Shown in pieces: positions 22,866-35,000 of a DNA stretch of 42,767 nucleotides; positions within the stretch are counted from its first letter, which is position 1, and every line of letters begins with the position of its first letter. The notes below the pieces were generated by a model. The model was not told the DNA's origin. It ran no database searches and was given only the letters and a program-made list of their open reading frames with translations. Where the stretch lies: positions 1 to 42,767 of the forward strand of contig MU400789.1 of assembly GCA_022578965.1 (NCBI GenBank), in the 5' to 3' direction. Made by a program: the position numbers and the translations under genes. The DNA is from Xylaria sp. FL1777 (lineage: Eukaryota; Ascomycota; Sordariomycetes; Xylariales; Xylariaceae).

Positions 22866-23543
22866 GATGAAACCTCTAAACTAGACCGATAAACTAAAGG
22901 GCTAAAGACATGTCCGGATGCTTTTGGCAACTAGAAGGGTGGAAGTAGAGTAGTTGTGATAATTGAAGTAAGTTTCGATTTGACCAAGTCGCCTGGCAGC
23001 GCGGAGCTTGACGAATTTATATAGACACAATAAGCTCATCAAGTCTGGGGAGAAGAAGTAGTCCGTACAAGTAGTAATTCAACTTGTCCGCCTAGACTAG
23101 GTAGAGTTGCTAGTAAACATTACCTGTCGGGCTAAATGTGTGAAATTTAGCTTTTCGGGCCTGAGGTCAATAGGATACCTTTCCGTCCAGCCTGGTTATG
23201 TTTCTGCTCCCTTCTCGGAGGTTGTCACTATTTGCTTCACGAAATGTCCGAATCCATCGTCCAGCTCTTTGAGCCCCTCCAAGAAAGTACTACTTAGTAC
23301 TACTTGAAGATGCATTTCGACGGAAAGCTACGCGCGGGATTCACATGTGAGCCGGTCTCGGTTTCAGGTTATGTTACGACAGAATAATATTCATGTGCTC
23401 GAAGCTAGATCTGAAATTAATACGTTTTGATACAGTTAGTGATGCTGAGAGCCATGCTATCCTCCTCCTTCCACCTCTTTCCCCTTTTACACTGAGGGCT
23501 GAGACCGAGCTCGTAGCAACCACTCCTCGGCATGCTACCCATA

Positions 23544-23551
<8 letters not shown>

Positions 23552-23578
<27 letters not shown>
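23552..23578. repeat. (GA)n microsatellite
   Basis: Uninterrupted AG/GA dinucleotides, about 13 units, between imperfect flanks. Open frames across it read alternating Arg-Glu or Leu-Ser and are not genes. Confidence 0.95.
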
Positions 23579-23582
<4 letters not shown>

Positions 23583-25697
23583 TTTCCCAAATCATGGCCT
23601 CTCTCGCTTTTACTACGTTCTGCATGCCCACCAGTTATTGAAGTTGCCACTCATGTCTATTGGGCTGCGCCACGAAGCAGCAATGAATTCTGCATTTTTC
23701 GGTGCCGATTGAATCTAAGAAGGTTATAGGCGACCTAATATTATCTGAATGGCTACCTTAAAGAGATGTATTCCTTGTGGGATGTAGTTAGCCAAGGTAT
23801 TCGTCGATCGACTATCTCAGTGCCACCTTGTGATTTTTTACGATCCATGGTCTTATTTGATCTTGTAACCATGAAATCAGCGCTATTAGCTACCCGCCGA
23901 GGGCGTAATCTAGTTGCTAAGGCATCATGGAAGAGGGGAAGGATGGCACGATCACTTAATAGTAGGGCTTGAACATTTGAACACCGCTTTGCCATGCCTG
24001 CTCTCTTTACTTCTCTCTTTCGGACTCTCGTATTCATGAGTTCATCGCACAAATATCTGACATATTGAATACAAATAATATTGGTATATAATCATATGAA
24101 GCCATTCATCTGAGAGCAGTATCCCACCAAGGCACCATCTCATCTTATCAGCAAGGTCGGTCACCTAATTCCATATTCACCGGTATGAAGACACAAGTAT
24201 CTTGTAAGCATGTGTTGCTGCATAAAGAGTCTAGAACCACATACTAGCACAAGTTGCCCAATATACGAATACCCTCTCCTCTTTCTCGTCCCATGAATAT
24301 CGAACCTTGGACTTCATTGAATCGACCCCAAAAACTCAATTGAGGATGTCCCAGCCGTCGACCATACACCAGTTAACCCAGCAACGTACCTAGGCCTGAG
24401 TAAGATATTGCAACAAGTTTAGTCAGCAAGTTTAGTGAGCACGGAATTTCCGCGACTTCTAGCTCTCTACAGTAGCCGGGGGGGACAAATCTTTCGAGCG
24501 CCTCACCAAAACTACACCAAAACTCACCCTTTTGACAACTACTTTTTCCTACATTTTTGTATAACAATAAATTTGGAAAAAAAATAAAAAAAAAAACTAG
24601 CATATAGCAAATCATAGGCCTATATTTTGTACTCTTTCGATTTTAAATCGTTTCGTGGTTATTATTTTCAATTTTTTTTAAAGCAAGCCCTACAAAATGC
24701 AAGTTTTTAAAACTACCATAATTCAAAACAGTTTATCCTAGAAATAGAATATGTACGTAGTAGATAACACCTGAAAAAAACCCCCCCAAAAGTTAAAATT
24801 AACATCATACGATTAACAGTCAGCAATCTCCATACACGTGGTGCTCAATACATCGCTGACCTAGTCTCAAAACCCTATGTACGGGGGGCACCACGAACAC
24901 ACTTTATGGCGCAAAGAGAGCCTCGACTAGCAATCTATCCTGACGGTGTTTGCTATATGCCCAAAAACCTACTTTGTCCTACAAGGTGTGGCACTCTGAT
25001 TGCTGTATTTACGAAACCCGGCGAGACATGCAACAGTGCTAGCTGGCCAACCAAAAACAGGATGAGAATACAACAGGGTTATACACAAAGGAGTGTAGAT
25101 GGGGAGAAGACCGCTGAAGTATCTTGTGATATTGAAAACTCCTTCACAGATTAAGTTTCAACCAAGAGTTGTTATAGGCTTATACAGATGGGCTGTGAAA
25201 GTCCACGGTCCAACAAGAAGGGGAACCCGGCAAGAGGAATACAGCACAACCCTGACACGTGAAAGTACATCATATTCGGATACACGTATGGGGGTGTTAT
25301 CGCCATGGCTAAATCAAACCAAAACACACCCAGTCCAATAACTGAATTTACCTCGCTTCTGCTCTCCTTTATTGGGTATGTTCCTTCTTCCCTGCCGATC
25401 CCGAAACTAAAATATGGGCATATATCTATGCATCCGCGCTATGGTGGCATTTCATGACATTTCTTCCTCCCCAACATGTGACGGTAGTAGGCCTATGATC
25501 ATCATCACCATCGTTGTCGTCATCAGAAACCACCGCACTCTTTAACCGCACCTGAAAATGCATTCATGTGATGACTTTCAAAACTCCTTCCTTATTTACC
25601 TCTAACCGAGGTGTTAGGTTTGTTCTAACTAAGCAGAACCATGCATGCAGAGTTTCCCGCCGCATCATTCCCACGAGGGAAGTGCCTTAACCCACGA

Positions 25698-26036
25698 CTA
25701 AGTTTGCGCAGTTTGGCTTTCGCGAGCTGAAGTCGTTGGTGGCCAAGCCTCATTGCTCTTTGACGGAGGGGCTATGGAAGAAGTATCCGAATTATCGCTT
25801 GATAGGTTGTTATATGGAGGATCCGGTTTGTAAGTAGCCCGTGAGACTGACCCATGCAGATCATCCTTGCTACTATTATCCACAGACTCTTGGGAAGCTG
25901 AAGAATTATATTCATCATCAGGAGAGAGAGTAGGTGGGTTATGCTCAGGCTCGAGCGGCGATTCCACTTTGATATTCACACAGGCATCCGGAAAGGGGGT
26001 TGAGGGATGAGTAGAAGCAGTTTCACCAGCGGGATT
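25698..26036 (-). other. In-frame open stretch directly after the Ran-binding gene stop
   Basis: From the TAG at 26039-26037 the same frame stays open for 112 codons to the TAG at 25700-25698. The reading is Ser/Asp/Pro/Asn-rich with few aliphatic residues, like a disordered tail. No ATG opens it. It could be chance, a translational readthrough tail, part of an alternative last exon, or the remains of a longer C-terminus cut by a CAG-to-TAG change. Not counted as a gene. Confidence 0.35.
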
Positions 26037-27729
26037 CTAGACCGACTGAAGTTGACGCTGCACACTCTCGACCTCACTCAGGAAACTCTTCGCGTTAACC
26101 GCATTCATCTGTAAACACTATTAGCTAAAGCCGCTGGATGAGTAAAGTAACCATTCATGTACCTTAATCTGAATGCTGACCGCGCCCTCGTCTTCGATGG
26201 CTGTGAATAATATGTATGTAGCCTTGAGACTCGACTTCTCTTGAAATTCCATTGTTGGAATGATAGCGGTATTAAGAATTACACGATGTGTAGAGTCTTG
26301 CCGCATAACCAAACGGACAACCTTAGACTCAGCATCCTCTAGAGTAGAAGCATCAAAGGACCCCGGGATGGGTACCCCTATGTTGTTAGTGAGGACGCAA
26401 GCCATTGGAACATTTATCTTTAGGTTTCCAGCACCGCGTTCCTTCCACGAAGAACTGGCTTTGTCAAGATTGTACAGCCTAGCACGTACTTGGATGATCG
26501 TGGCTTCATCTGCTTCACCATCATCGACGGCCACTGTAACAGGTCAGTACTAACAACGCCACACGGTCAGACTAGTGGTCATCTCACCTCGCTGAAGCTT
26601 CGTCTTCTTCTTATCTTCCGTCTCTACAGCTTTATCCTCTTCGGCATCTTGATTTTCACCGTCGTCCTTATCGTTGTCTGAGGAATTACCGTCTTCCTCC
26701 TCCTCACCCTCATCTTCATCCTCGCTAGCAGGCGCGCCGAACGGCTTAGCTGGCTTGTTACTCTTCAGAGATTCTCCAGGTTTGCCAAACGTGGTGAGCC
26801 GGGATCCTCCTAGGCCGCCACCGAAGCCCCCGAAAGTACCGCTTCCGAAAGTTGTGGATGAACCGATTTGGCCGAAAGGAGACGTAGTACCATTGGAGGA
26901 GCTACTACCGCCGTCGAAAATGGACTTGGTGGACGAGGAAAATACAAACGACTTTGTAGGAGAGGAGCTGGCAAATGAGGACAGAGTTTGGCCCGCACCA
27001 GCCTTTAAGAAAGGCGATGCCTGCGTAGCGAAACTAGACATGCCTGAGCTTTTGAAGGCGGACGCGGTGGTAGTGTTGCTCTTCGTCTCCAAAGGCTCAT
27101 CGTCTTTGTTGTTAACTATTTTGTCAGACGTTGACTTGTCCAACTTCGATTTATCAGCAGTCGACTTATCGCTCTTCTCAGTAGAAGCTATCGTAGTGTC
27201 CTTGGACGTGGGCGATGTCTGCGTGGGAATAGTTAGCAGGAGCATTAGGTAGGAGATCGAGTGTTGTAGTGGTTTATACCGTAGTAATGCTAGGGTCAGA
27301 CCTAGACTCGCTAGAGACATCGCGAGGGCGTTTCTTTTCAGGCTCCGAGCGGTCGGACCGATCTAGTGAAGCGCTGCCATTGGGACCAATCGGAGAGACA
27401 TCGCCATCGCCGTTGGCGCCAGCGGCTGCATCCTTGGGCTCGTCTACTTCGTCGTGGGCACGTTTCTTCTTGGGTGAGGCCATCTGTTCCCTGGCAGTAT
27501 CATCGCGAGCTATAAGCTCTGGCGTCGTAGCCTTGCCAGACCCTCCCATGGCACTCGGTCCGTCGTCAGACGGTACGGCGTCGCTGTTCGTGTCGATTGT
27601 AGCCATAGCAGAGAGATCAGGCTTCTCGGAAATAGCGGTCTGCCTCAGTTCTTTCCGCGCGGCTGCGGTATCGGGGTCTTCTGCGGCAATCCTGTCTGGA
27701 GGAGGACTGCGCTTAGGCGGTGTTGCCAT
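26037..27729 (-). CDS. yrb2: Ran-binding-domain nuclear export cofactor, Yrb2/RanBP3-like
   Basis: RanGTP-binding cofactor of Crm1-dependent export; nuclear. Exons 27729-27280, 27218-26588, 26533-26163, 26108-26037 give 507 residues. N-terminus: disordered, with two basic NLS-like patches, PKKKRAHDE (about 100-108) and PEKKRPRD (about 135-142). Middle: a Lys/Ser/Asp run, then several FG motifs (SPFGQIG, TFGSGTFGGFGGG, TTFGKPG, KPFGAP), as in nucleoporin-like export factors. An acidic tract (about 330-350) precedes the RanBD at about 362-495, with VRARLYNLDKASSSWKERG, NIGVPIPGSFDAST, VVRLVMRQDSTHRVILN and a C-terminal helix SFLSEVESVQRQL. Introns are 61, 54 and 54 bp. Domain order fits yeast Yrb2 and S. 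pombe Hba1; a Nup2/Nup50-type nucleoporin is the alternative. Confidence 0.88.
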
Positions 27730-28224
27730 TGAGACGGTGAGGATGTAAGGCGCCGAGTCTCGGTGGCTTGGGTGAGCGGCGAGATCAATGTGCCCGAGGC
27801 GGTGGATAGCAGAGAGATAAAATTGATGTTGCGGCAGAGATAAAGAAGTGATGTGCCCGCCTCCAACAACCAGTATCGTCGCTGGAGACTGTAGCTAAGG
27901 CGGTTGAGGGGAAGTTGAATGGAGGAAGGGATATCAGAGTTTGGAGGCTGGAGGGGAGGGGGAGAAGAGACGGGGACGGAGACGGAGAGATATGTCGAGG
28001 GTTGACGTAACGATAGAGGAGGAAGAGGAGCAGGAAGGAGAGGTGGTGGTAGAGATGGTATGAGAAGTTGGTGTTGGATTACCTAGAGAGAAGCGGCGGC
28101 TGATAGATGATAGCAGATTGGCCAAATCGATAAAAGTGGCAGTGGTGTTCGGCGCTCGACAAGCACCAATCAAGGCGCCGCCCTTGGTGATCTATGGCCG
28201 GCCTTATGGGGCTTTTCGCTCTTG

Positions 28225-28740
28225 CCTAGGTAGGTACTTGTGCTGCATCCTACATACTGGCAGACCATCCCTTTATGTAGATAGAGATAGCTATATGTCC
28301 TTAGCTAAGCTAAACACCTAGGTAGCGACCTAGGTACTGCAAGTATACCTAGTACAAAACTCAACCTAAACTAATGCTTCTAGGCTTCATCAAGGTCTTT
28401 TCGTTTATGGTTTAATCTAGCAGTAGTCAAAGTAACGCTGCCTACAGATCATGCCTAGGTAGGTACTTACAGTACCTACTTAAGTACTCAAGTACCTATT
28501 ATGGGTACTAAGGTACCGGTAGCTTGTGTTTGCCCCTCTCCTTGCGCAAGGCGTGGGGTATTATTACACTACCTACATACGCATATGTAGGGAGATCGCA
28601 GTTTGTTGTAATGACAAGATACCTACAGTAGTAGGTACTACATAGAAATATCCATGAAACCTCGAACAGGTGCTATGCACATGTAGGTAGATATAGATAT
28701 GTAGTACTGGCAGCATACCTACTAGCATATAAATAACAGC
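28225..28740. repeat. Cluster of TACCTA/TAGGTA intergenic words
   Basis: Many copies of TAGGTA and TACCTA, often joined as CCTAGGTAGGTA or the palindrome TACCTAGGTA-like form, in both orientations and irregular spacing. Not a tandem array; the same words recur in other intergenic parts of the window. Confidence 0.8.
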
Positions 28741-29000
28741 GAGTGAAACAGAAATAATTACCCAGGTAGTTCGACATGTGTTAGAACTTATGCACTATCC
28801 CGCGCAGTCAAATAGTAGATTGGGCCAATGGTGGAAATTTAGGTAACCTTGGAAGTAAGGAAGAGAGTATATATCGTGTTGTTTCACAGTTTCATTATAA
28901 ATACCACCTAAAATCAGTTTGCTTTATCTTCCTTAACCGTAACACAGTTTATCCCTTCGTTCTCTTAGCATTGCTTCCCGTTAGAACCTGTCGACGCACG

Positions 29001-29027
29001 AAAAAAAAAAAAAAAAAAAAAAAAAAA
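29001..29027. repeat. A27 homopolymer
   Basis: Twenty-seven A in a row. It could be a simple repeat or the tail of an old retroposed transcript; no target-site duplication was recognised around it. Confidence 0.9.
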
Positions 29028-29173
29028 GCGCTTCATCCCGTCGAGCCGTGAAAGCTTAGTTTACTTTGCCCCTTAGGACTGGCCCGAATTGCTCGACTGC
29101 TTATGCCACGGCGGGCGCAATGCCGGTGTTGCAAACCACCCATTTCCCACCACGTCGCGCCGGACCCCAAGGT

Positions 29174-29201
29174 TTCTAATCCAAGCGTTGGTGGATTAGA
29201 A
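29174..29201. other. Perfect 10-bp inverted repeat (hairpin)
   Basis: TTCTAATCCA and TGGATTAGAA separated by 8 bases (AGCGTTGG). It lies 147 bp to the right of the A27 run and 298 bp beyond the chitin synthase stop, in its 3' flank. Function unknown. Confidence 0.7.
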
Positions 29202-29498
29202 TAGACTGCCAATAAAATCAAAATTATACGTCGTGGTTATCTGCCCTGACTACCTAAAGCAAGCCCAGCGTCTGATGCGGCTGATACAACATGGTTACTA
29301 TGAATGCGATCCACGCCTGGGAATAGCTAGCTCCCTAAATGCTCCATTTTTGACCAAAAAAAAAGGCTAACAAAACGCCGTTCTATCATGCAACAACCAG
29401 CCGTCCTTCACCCTTACCATTCAAATATATCGTAAATATATTGTTTTTATCCACTGCACCTACCCGCAACCGTAAATCACGGAGACGACTGCCTCCCG

Positions 29499-32075
29499 TT
29501 AGTTTCTTCCCGATTCCCCAGGTGCAACGGCGTCGCCCGTCTCGGCTTCGTCTGCGTCACGCGTCCAGTCTCCCAACGCAAGTGGGCTCCGACCAGTTCT
29601 TCTCTCGTTACCACCACCCTGTAAGCCGACACTCTGTCTCGCTGAACGTGATGAGTGACCACGCGAGATGGGCGGCGTTACTGGACCCGGCGAGCGCGCC
29701 CGAGACGAGTGTGAACTAATGCTACTGTCATTACTGTGAGGTCTCCGCGAATGCTGGGATCGTTCCGCATCGGCTCCTGTGGCTCCCTTGGCTGCGTTCC
29801 ACTCGGTCTTACTCATGTCGACATCTCCAATTTCATATACCTGACCTGGAGGCGGGATGGCGTATTTTTTCGAGTTCTCTACGAAATGGTTGTACTGGTT
29901 CGCCTGCGCCAATTCGTATTTCTTGCGGTCTTCATCGCCCATAATGCTCTCTACTCGCCTGGGAAGATATACGGAATTATTACCCGTGGTTAAAAAGCTC
30001 TCCCAAGAATCGCGATGCTGTAGTGCGAGGCGACTTTTCATGCCATAACTGGATTCGCCCAGTGTGTTAAAGCTGTATCTTGAATCTTCGTCGTGGACGT
30101 AAAAGCCGTCGGCTTTCTTCTCGGGTGCGGCAAACTTGCCCTCGATCTTCTCGGGTGGCAGCAGATTGCTCTTGTTGCTCTTGATTCTCGTAATACCAGC
30201 CCCTTTCTCCTTTAAACTACTGCCCCTCTGTATCTCTGCAGCGGGTATGAAAGTCTCCGGCACGATATTGAGATCATCCCCAGCATTTTCCGCCTGTTCG
30301 ATGGCTTGTTGTGCCGTCGTGTCTTGATTAGCAGTAGCTGCATCAGCACGTGGCCCACCCCAGGTTCTCTGGCCAGCAGTGAAGATTCCATACACCATGT
30401 AGTACCAGTTGAAAAATGGGTTTAGAACAAACATGACCGGGTAGAGCATGATCTTGAATCGCTTCAGCTTCCAGCCAAAGTAGATCATGAGCAGCCAATT
30501 TAATCCTAGCGACACCCCTATAAACCCGACAGGAAGTTGATCGATTCTCATTGTCGTTGTCACGAGAGACAGGACCAGTATAAAGAAGAGCAACGCCGTG
30601 GTCCGGATAGTATTTTGTGCGAACCGGACAATCAACAATATCGGGTATCGCTTCCAGAGGCGCCAATCCGTCAACATGCACACTTCGTTCGTGATGAATC
30701 CAAGGAACCATCTTCGCCGTTGCTTAATCAGCGATTTCACCGTTTGTACCGCTTCGGTTTTACAAAATGCTGAGGTACACATCTGAATCTGGTACCGCTT
30801 TTTGGCGCCGATCATAAAGAGATGTGTCAGCCATCGGTCCTCACCCAGGTGACTCTTTGCGAAATCAAACAAATCTTCACACTCTTCAGCCTTGTCAGCA
30901 AAGTAGTATTTCGCCATTCTCCGGAATGCAGAGAATCGCAGCATTGTCAAAGCCCCCGGTAAGCAGGTGACGGCACCACATCCCGACTCGACAGTGCGTT
31001 CAAACAGCTGTCCATGGACGTATTCCATATCCTGAAGGAGGGTGATTAGGCTATGTTTCTTCGTAGTCGAAGTGATGACACCTGTCATAGCGAGCATGTC
31101 CCTGCGATTGCCAGGGCTTAGTTCCATGTCATAAACAAAATTCTGTAAGCACACTCTATCTAGTATGCAGTCAGAATCGATGAAGAGGATGAATAGGTTA
31201 TCATTCCTCTTGAGATATTCCTTGTACACCTTATCGATGAGTTTGAAGGTGGACTTCTGACAGTGACGCTTTCCTCCGTGTGGGAATCGAGAGACGGTAA
31301 TGCGAGCCGCTTTGTAGGTGACATCTATGCTCTTAGGGTACGATTCCAGTGTCAAGGGAACGCCTAGTTTCTCGATGGTGTTAAGGTATAGCTCGTCCTC
31401 CTGGTCTCCGTCGAACGAAAGGAACACGTGAATGCACGAAGGGGGATAGTCGCAGTCGACGACCGAATTAATGGCGGTGACGAGGACCTCAGGCTCTTCC
31501 TTGTAGCAAGGCATGACGATGACCACTTTTGGCGCAGACACTTCATCTAGAACTTGTTTAATTCGCTTCGTTCGCCCAAGCTGGTTGGTGACGACCTGGT
31601 AAATGCAGAAAAGCCATGGGATGGTCAGGAGCCCGGCGAAACTCCAGAATGCAAACCATTGTAAGACGACAACCACCTGAGAGGGGAAATGTCGCGTGAT
31701 CTCTGTAGGGAGTGGTAGTGTGACGATCATGATAGGCAAAAAGATTAGTCTTCCTAAATATTAGCCACGACCTTAACGGGTGACAGATGTATTTACTGGC
31801 GTACCGAAAGGCCAAAAATAGGATTGATATGATGACGGCTAGAACTCTAATAGTCCAGTGTTCTGCCTTTCTGAAGACCTTGTACAGGCAGTACATGAAT
31901 GCAGCTATCCATAAGAACCACTCCAAAACTGCCGCCAGCATAATAATGCCAACAATAGTGGTGTAAATAATCTATGCAGGCTATTAGCATGCATCATATC
32001 TACATAGCCAGCTGAGTGGCTATAATTAATCCTTACCTCGTGGACTGGCCACTCGGCAGCTGTGTATTGCTGCAT
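29499..32075 (-). CDS. Chitin synthase, non-myosin, class VI-like
   Basis: Membrane glycosyltransferase (GT2) that polymerises UDP-GlcNAc into chitin for the cell wall. Exons 32075-32037 (39 bp), 31971-31797, 31753-29499 give 822 residues. Seen: two or three N-terminal membrane helices (FLWIAAFMYCLYKVF, LAVIISILFLAF, LQWFAFWSFAGLLTIPWLF); the catalytic region with MPCYKEEPEVLVTAINSV, VFLSFDGDQED, LFILFIDSDCILD (metal-binding Asp), acceptor-side GEDRWLTHL and the processivity motif QRRRWFLGF; four C-terminal helices after it; then about 280 disordered residues rich in Ser/Arg. There is no myosin head or cytochrome-b5 domain, which excludes classes V and VII with motors and class IV; size and motifs fit the A. 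fumigatus ChsD group. Intron 2 is only 43 bp. An in-frame ATG at 32075 precedes QQYTAAEWPVHE, a typical start for the class. Confidence 0.9.
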
Positions 32076-35000
32076 TTCGACGACGAATACGGTACGTCGA
32101 GTATGACGATGGCTAGGAGTAGGAGAGTAGACAAACGGGCAAAGATGAGGACTTCCACTTGATGGGAATTCCCACGTCAAAGCTCGGCGGGAGCCAGTGT
32201 CTTTTATGCAGGCATCCGTAAGGCTTCAAAGAGAATGGTGTTTAGTGACGGCCTTGTGGATGCGCTTAGCGGCTACTTGTAGATTGGCCACGACCGGGCA
32301 GTGGTGATCACCTCTCCACGCTCTGAGCGAAAGAAACCCGTCCACGTTTCCGGAAAATGTTTTCAACACGGGTTTGTACTAGTTGGGCGCTTCCGGGGGG
32401 TCGGAACAGAAGGCAGAAGTTAATGCGGTGTAGCCATTCAGAGGCGTTGACCGTCAGAGTAACTGGGGGCACGGTATCACAATGCTCGTAAACGATAAGT
32501 AAATAGGAACAGGATGACTCCTAATCCAGCTCCGAGACCAGTGAGAAGTACCAGGGCTGGATAGTGACACGAGCCGGTGCACAATGGAAAGACAGAGTCG
32601 GCGCCTTTCTAGGTCGGGACGAATCTAACGCTATCCGAGCACAGGTAGATGTAAGAAATAGGAAGCCTTTACTTGACCCGTAGCTCGGAAAAGAATGCGT
32701 CAAAAGTAGCACCACAAATAATAAGTGAATAGGTACAAGGAGAGAAGCAGAGCTGTGAATAAGAGAATGACAAACGGAGATGGGAGAAATGATGGGATGA
32801 GGGAGGGAGGCGGCAGATGCCGCGTTGTTAAAAGACGGCAGCGAGAGAAGACGATGGACGGGGCAGCTGAGCCTAATGAATCCCGGTAAATGAAGGAGAT
32901 CTCGGCCGGGCAAAGAGACCTTTACGTGATCGTCTAGGCCCTTACGATCTGGATCTTGCGGATGAATGTGTAACATCCACGAGGATGAGCTGCAGATGAG
33001 TTGCATCGACGGGGGCCACCAAGAGAGAGCTGGCTGGCTGGACCCGGTACCTTAATCCAAAGGATCTTATGTATTTGGAAACGAAGCCAGAGGATCGTAG
33101 CGGTGTCGAGACACGGGCATATTTTGTTTCAGATGCAGAGTAACCCGACAGCTCGGTGGTGACCTCATGGCTCTCTGGCTGAATCTGAGGCTCGGGGAGG
33201 CAGGAAAGTAGGTAGGTATTGTACCTATTGCTGGCTCTGCCCGAGGTAGAGCGAAGATGCTACCAGTTGAACACAACATACCTACCTACATACATGTATA
33301 GAGGAAGGTTGCTTTTCGTACGCGGTTACCAATACATGTATGTAGAGGACATTGGATGTACTTCCTACACGTAGCTCCTAGCACTGGAGTAGATACCTGA
33401 GGTACATACATACGTTAGTACCTACCTACCTTATAGGCTTTTTATTCAGGCTGTGCAGTACCTACTACGCTACATACCAAGACGCATAGTAAGTATGTAT
33501 ACTTTAATGTACTATGTACACATATGTAGGCATGGACTATCGTATGTATGTGTATATACATGTATATATGTATGTAGGTATGGGCTGAGTGCTCGGTAGG
33601 TGCAGGGCTTTCGAGTGACGAGGAAGAATATGATTAGAAATAAAAATACCAACAGTGAATGCAAGCGAGCTCGTAAACGTACTGCAACGTTTTATAGCGT
33701 AGCATAACACCTTGTGGCGCTGATATTGCGATTGATAGGCGGGTGGAACTTTAGTCACCCATTTAGGAGTTATTTCTGTCCTGTCATTTATTCATAGGAC
33801 CGGTATCATGTGCTGTTCTTGAAGCCAGCTGAGAACTGATGAAGGGTGAACGAGCAACCTACTCCCGACTCTCAACCAATTGCCCAGAGCACCACATAAC
33901 AAACGGATGAAGCCAGGTTGTACAGACGATAGACAGCTGTCCTGGAAACTTGTAATTGCCGCCACCCATTCAATTAGCTATCTAGGTACCCAACCCCTGA
34001 TCTCTGTGCTGTTAGCATCAGATCATGAAGGCACGCCGTTACCGGCCAGTACAGGATATAGCAGCACCGCGGCTACAATTATTCGGACCAATAACGCGGC
34101 TTCTAAACACGGCCTGGCCGCTGACATCTCCAATCCGCGTCATAGGTACTATCGATAGAGTACATCAATAGAGTAGAAATTCATAACGTTGTGGACACCT
34201 CCCCGGCTTTTGGGAGGGGTCTGAGCGGCAGGCGTCGTTGGGATCATCGGTAGGCCTAAGTAAGACTAGCTGGGTAGTCTCTGGATTATTCCCATTAAGA
34301 TGCCCTTGAACTGGGACTCGGCTTGAGCACGCTCCCCAATGAGGAGTCCAAGGCTGACTGACGGTGGCTTAAACCATAGCTCTGAGGAAAGACACTTCAT
34401 GACTGCCTAGTGTAGTATTGGGGAGTACAGTAGTGCGTCTGGCCGAAGAACTGGGCGACCTACACGTGTCTGGGCAGCTGAGGTCAATTGGGGCGGAATT
34501 AGGAATTGAGAATTGGGAATTGGGGGTCGAGAATCACGAATCGATTTTGTGTTGTCATAAAATTGGCGGGTGCTTCAGGCGCTAGCTGCCGCCAAGACCG
34601 GTTCCTGACGCTAGGGGTGAAATGCCGGGCGTCCACGGTGGTATTGGTGCCTTTCGGCTCTTCCGCCGCTCTGAGGCCGGCGAACATGGCCGGACCTCGT
34701 CACAGCCTATTACCTAAGTAGATGATAGCCTAAGTAGATTCGCATCGTGTCCGTCGGGACGGAAACGTGAAGATCATGACGCGGCCGAACATGGCGATGG
34801 GAACGAAACACATCTATATAATTTAGATGTAAATGGGCCCTCGTCATATAAGAACGATGCCACCTCGACTGGTCTCGCTTAACCTACCTTGAGGCGTCTA
34901 GATCCTCGCCCACCATCATGCGCTTGTCAGCTACAGCGTAGCATTGCAGCAAGGAGAGGCAATAAAACCTACGTAGTACGATAGAGTTACATTTCGGCAC

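Larger units (their letters stand above)
22866..26036. other. Intergenic, 3.2 kb, no confident gene
   Basis: The right end, next to 26037, is the 3' side of the Ran-binding gene (see the in-frame open stretch at 25698-26036). It contains a GA microsatellite at 23552-23578 and an A/T-rich part with homopolymers at about 24540-24800, including a run of A followed by seven C near 24775-24787. An 8-bp inverted repeat CGTGGTGC/GCACCACG lies at 24837-24844 and 24888-24895. Open frames at 23107, 23753-24052 and 24906-25154 have no recognisable features. Confidence 0.55.
27730..29498. other. Intergenic upstream of the Ran-binding gene, downstream of chitin synthase
   Basis: 1.8 kb. The first ~400 bp are the GA/GC-rich leader and promoter of the Ran-binding gene. 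A dense cluster of TACCTA/TAGGTA words follows (about 28225-28740), then a poly-A run (29001-29027), a hairpin (29174-29201), and the 3' side of the chitin synthase gene. No coding gene is supported. Confidence 0.6.

Noticed and set aside
25490..25540. GTGATGATG and CTGATGA words on the minus strand suggesting box C
   Set aside because: They belong to a short CAT/ATC simple repeat with no box D, guide or stem.
32521..33006. 161-codon ATG-started frame upstream of chitin synthase
   Set aside because: Ser/Leu/Pro-rich reading of pyrimidine-rich leader DNA; no family resemblance. It may be part of the 5' UTR.
34918..34941. ATG followed by a signal-peptide-like MRLSATA and a stop, with a TATA-like word 66 bp upstream
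   Set aside because: Only seven codons; downstream frames give nothing recognisable, so a decayed secreted-protein gene is only a guess.
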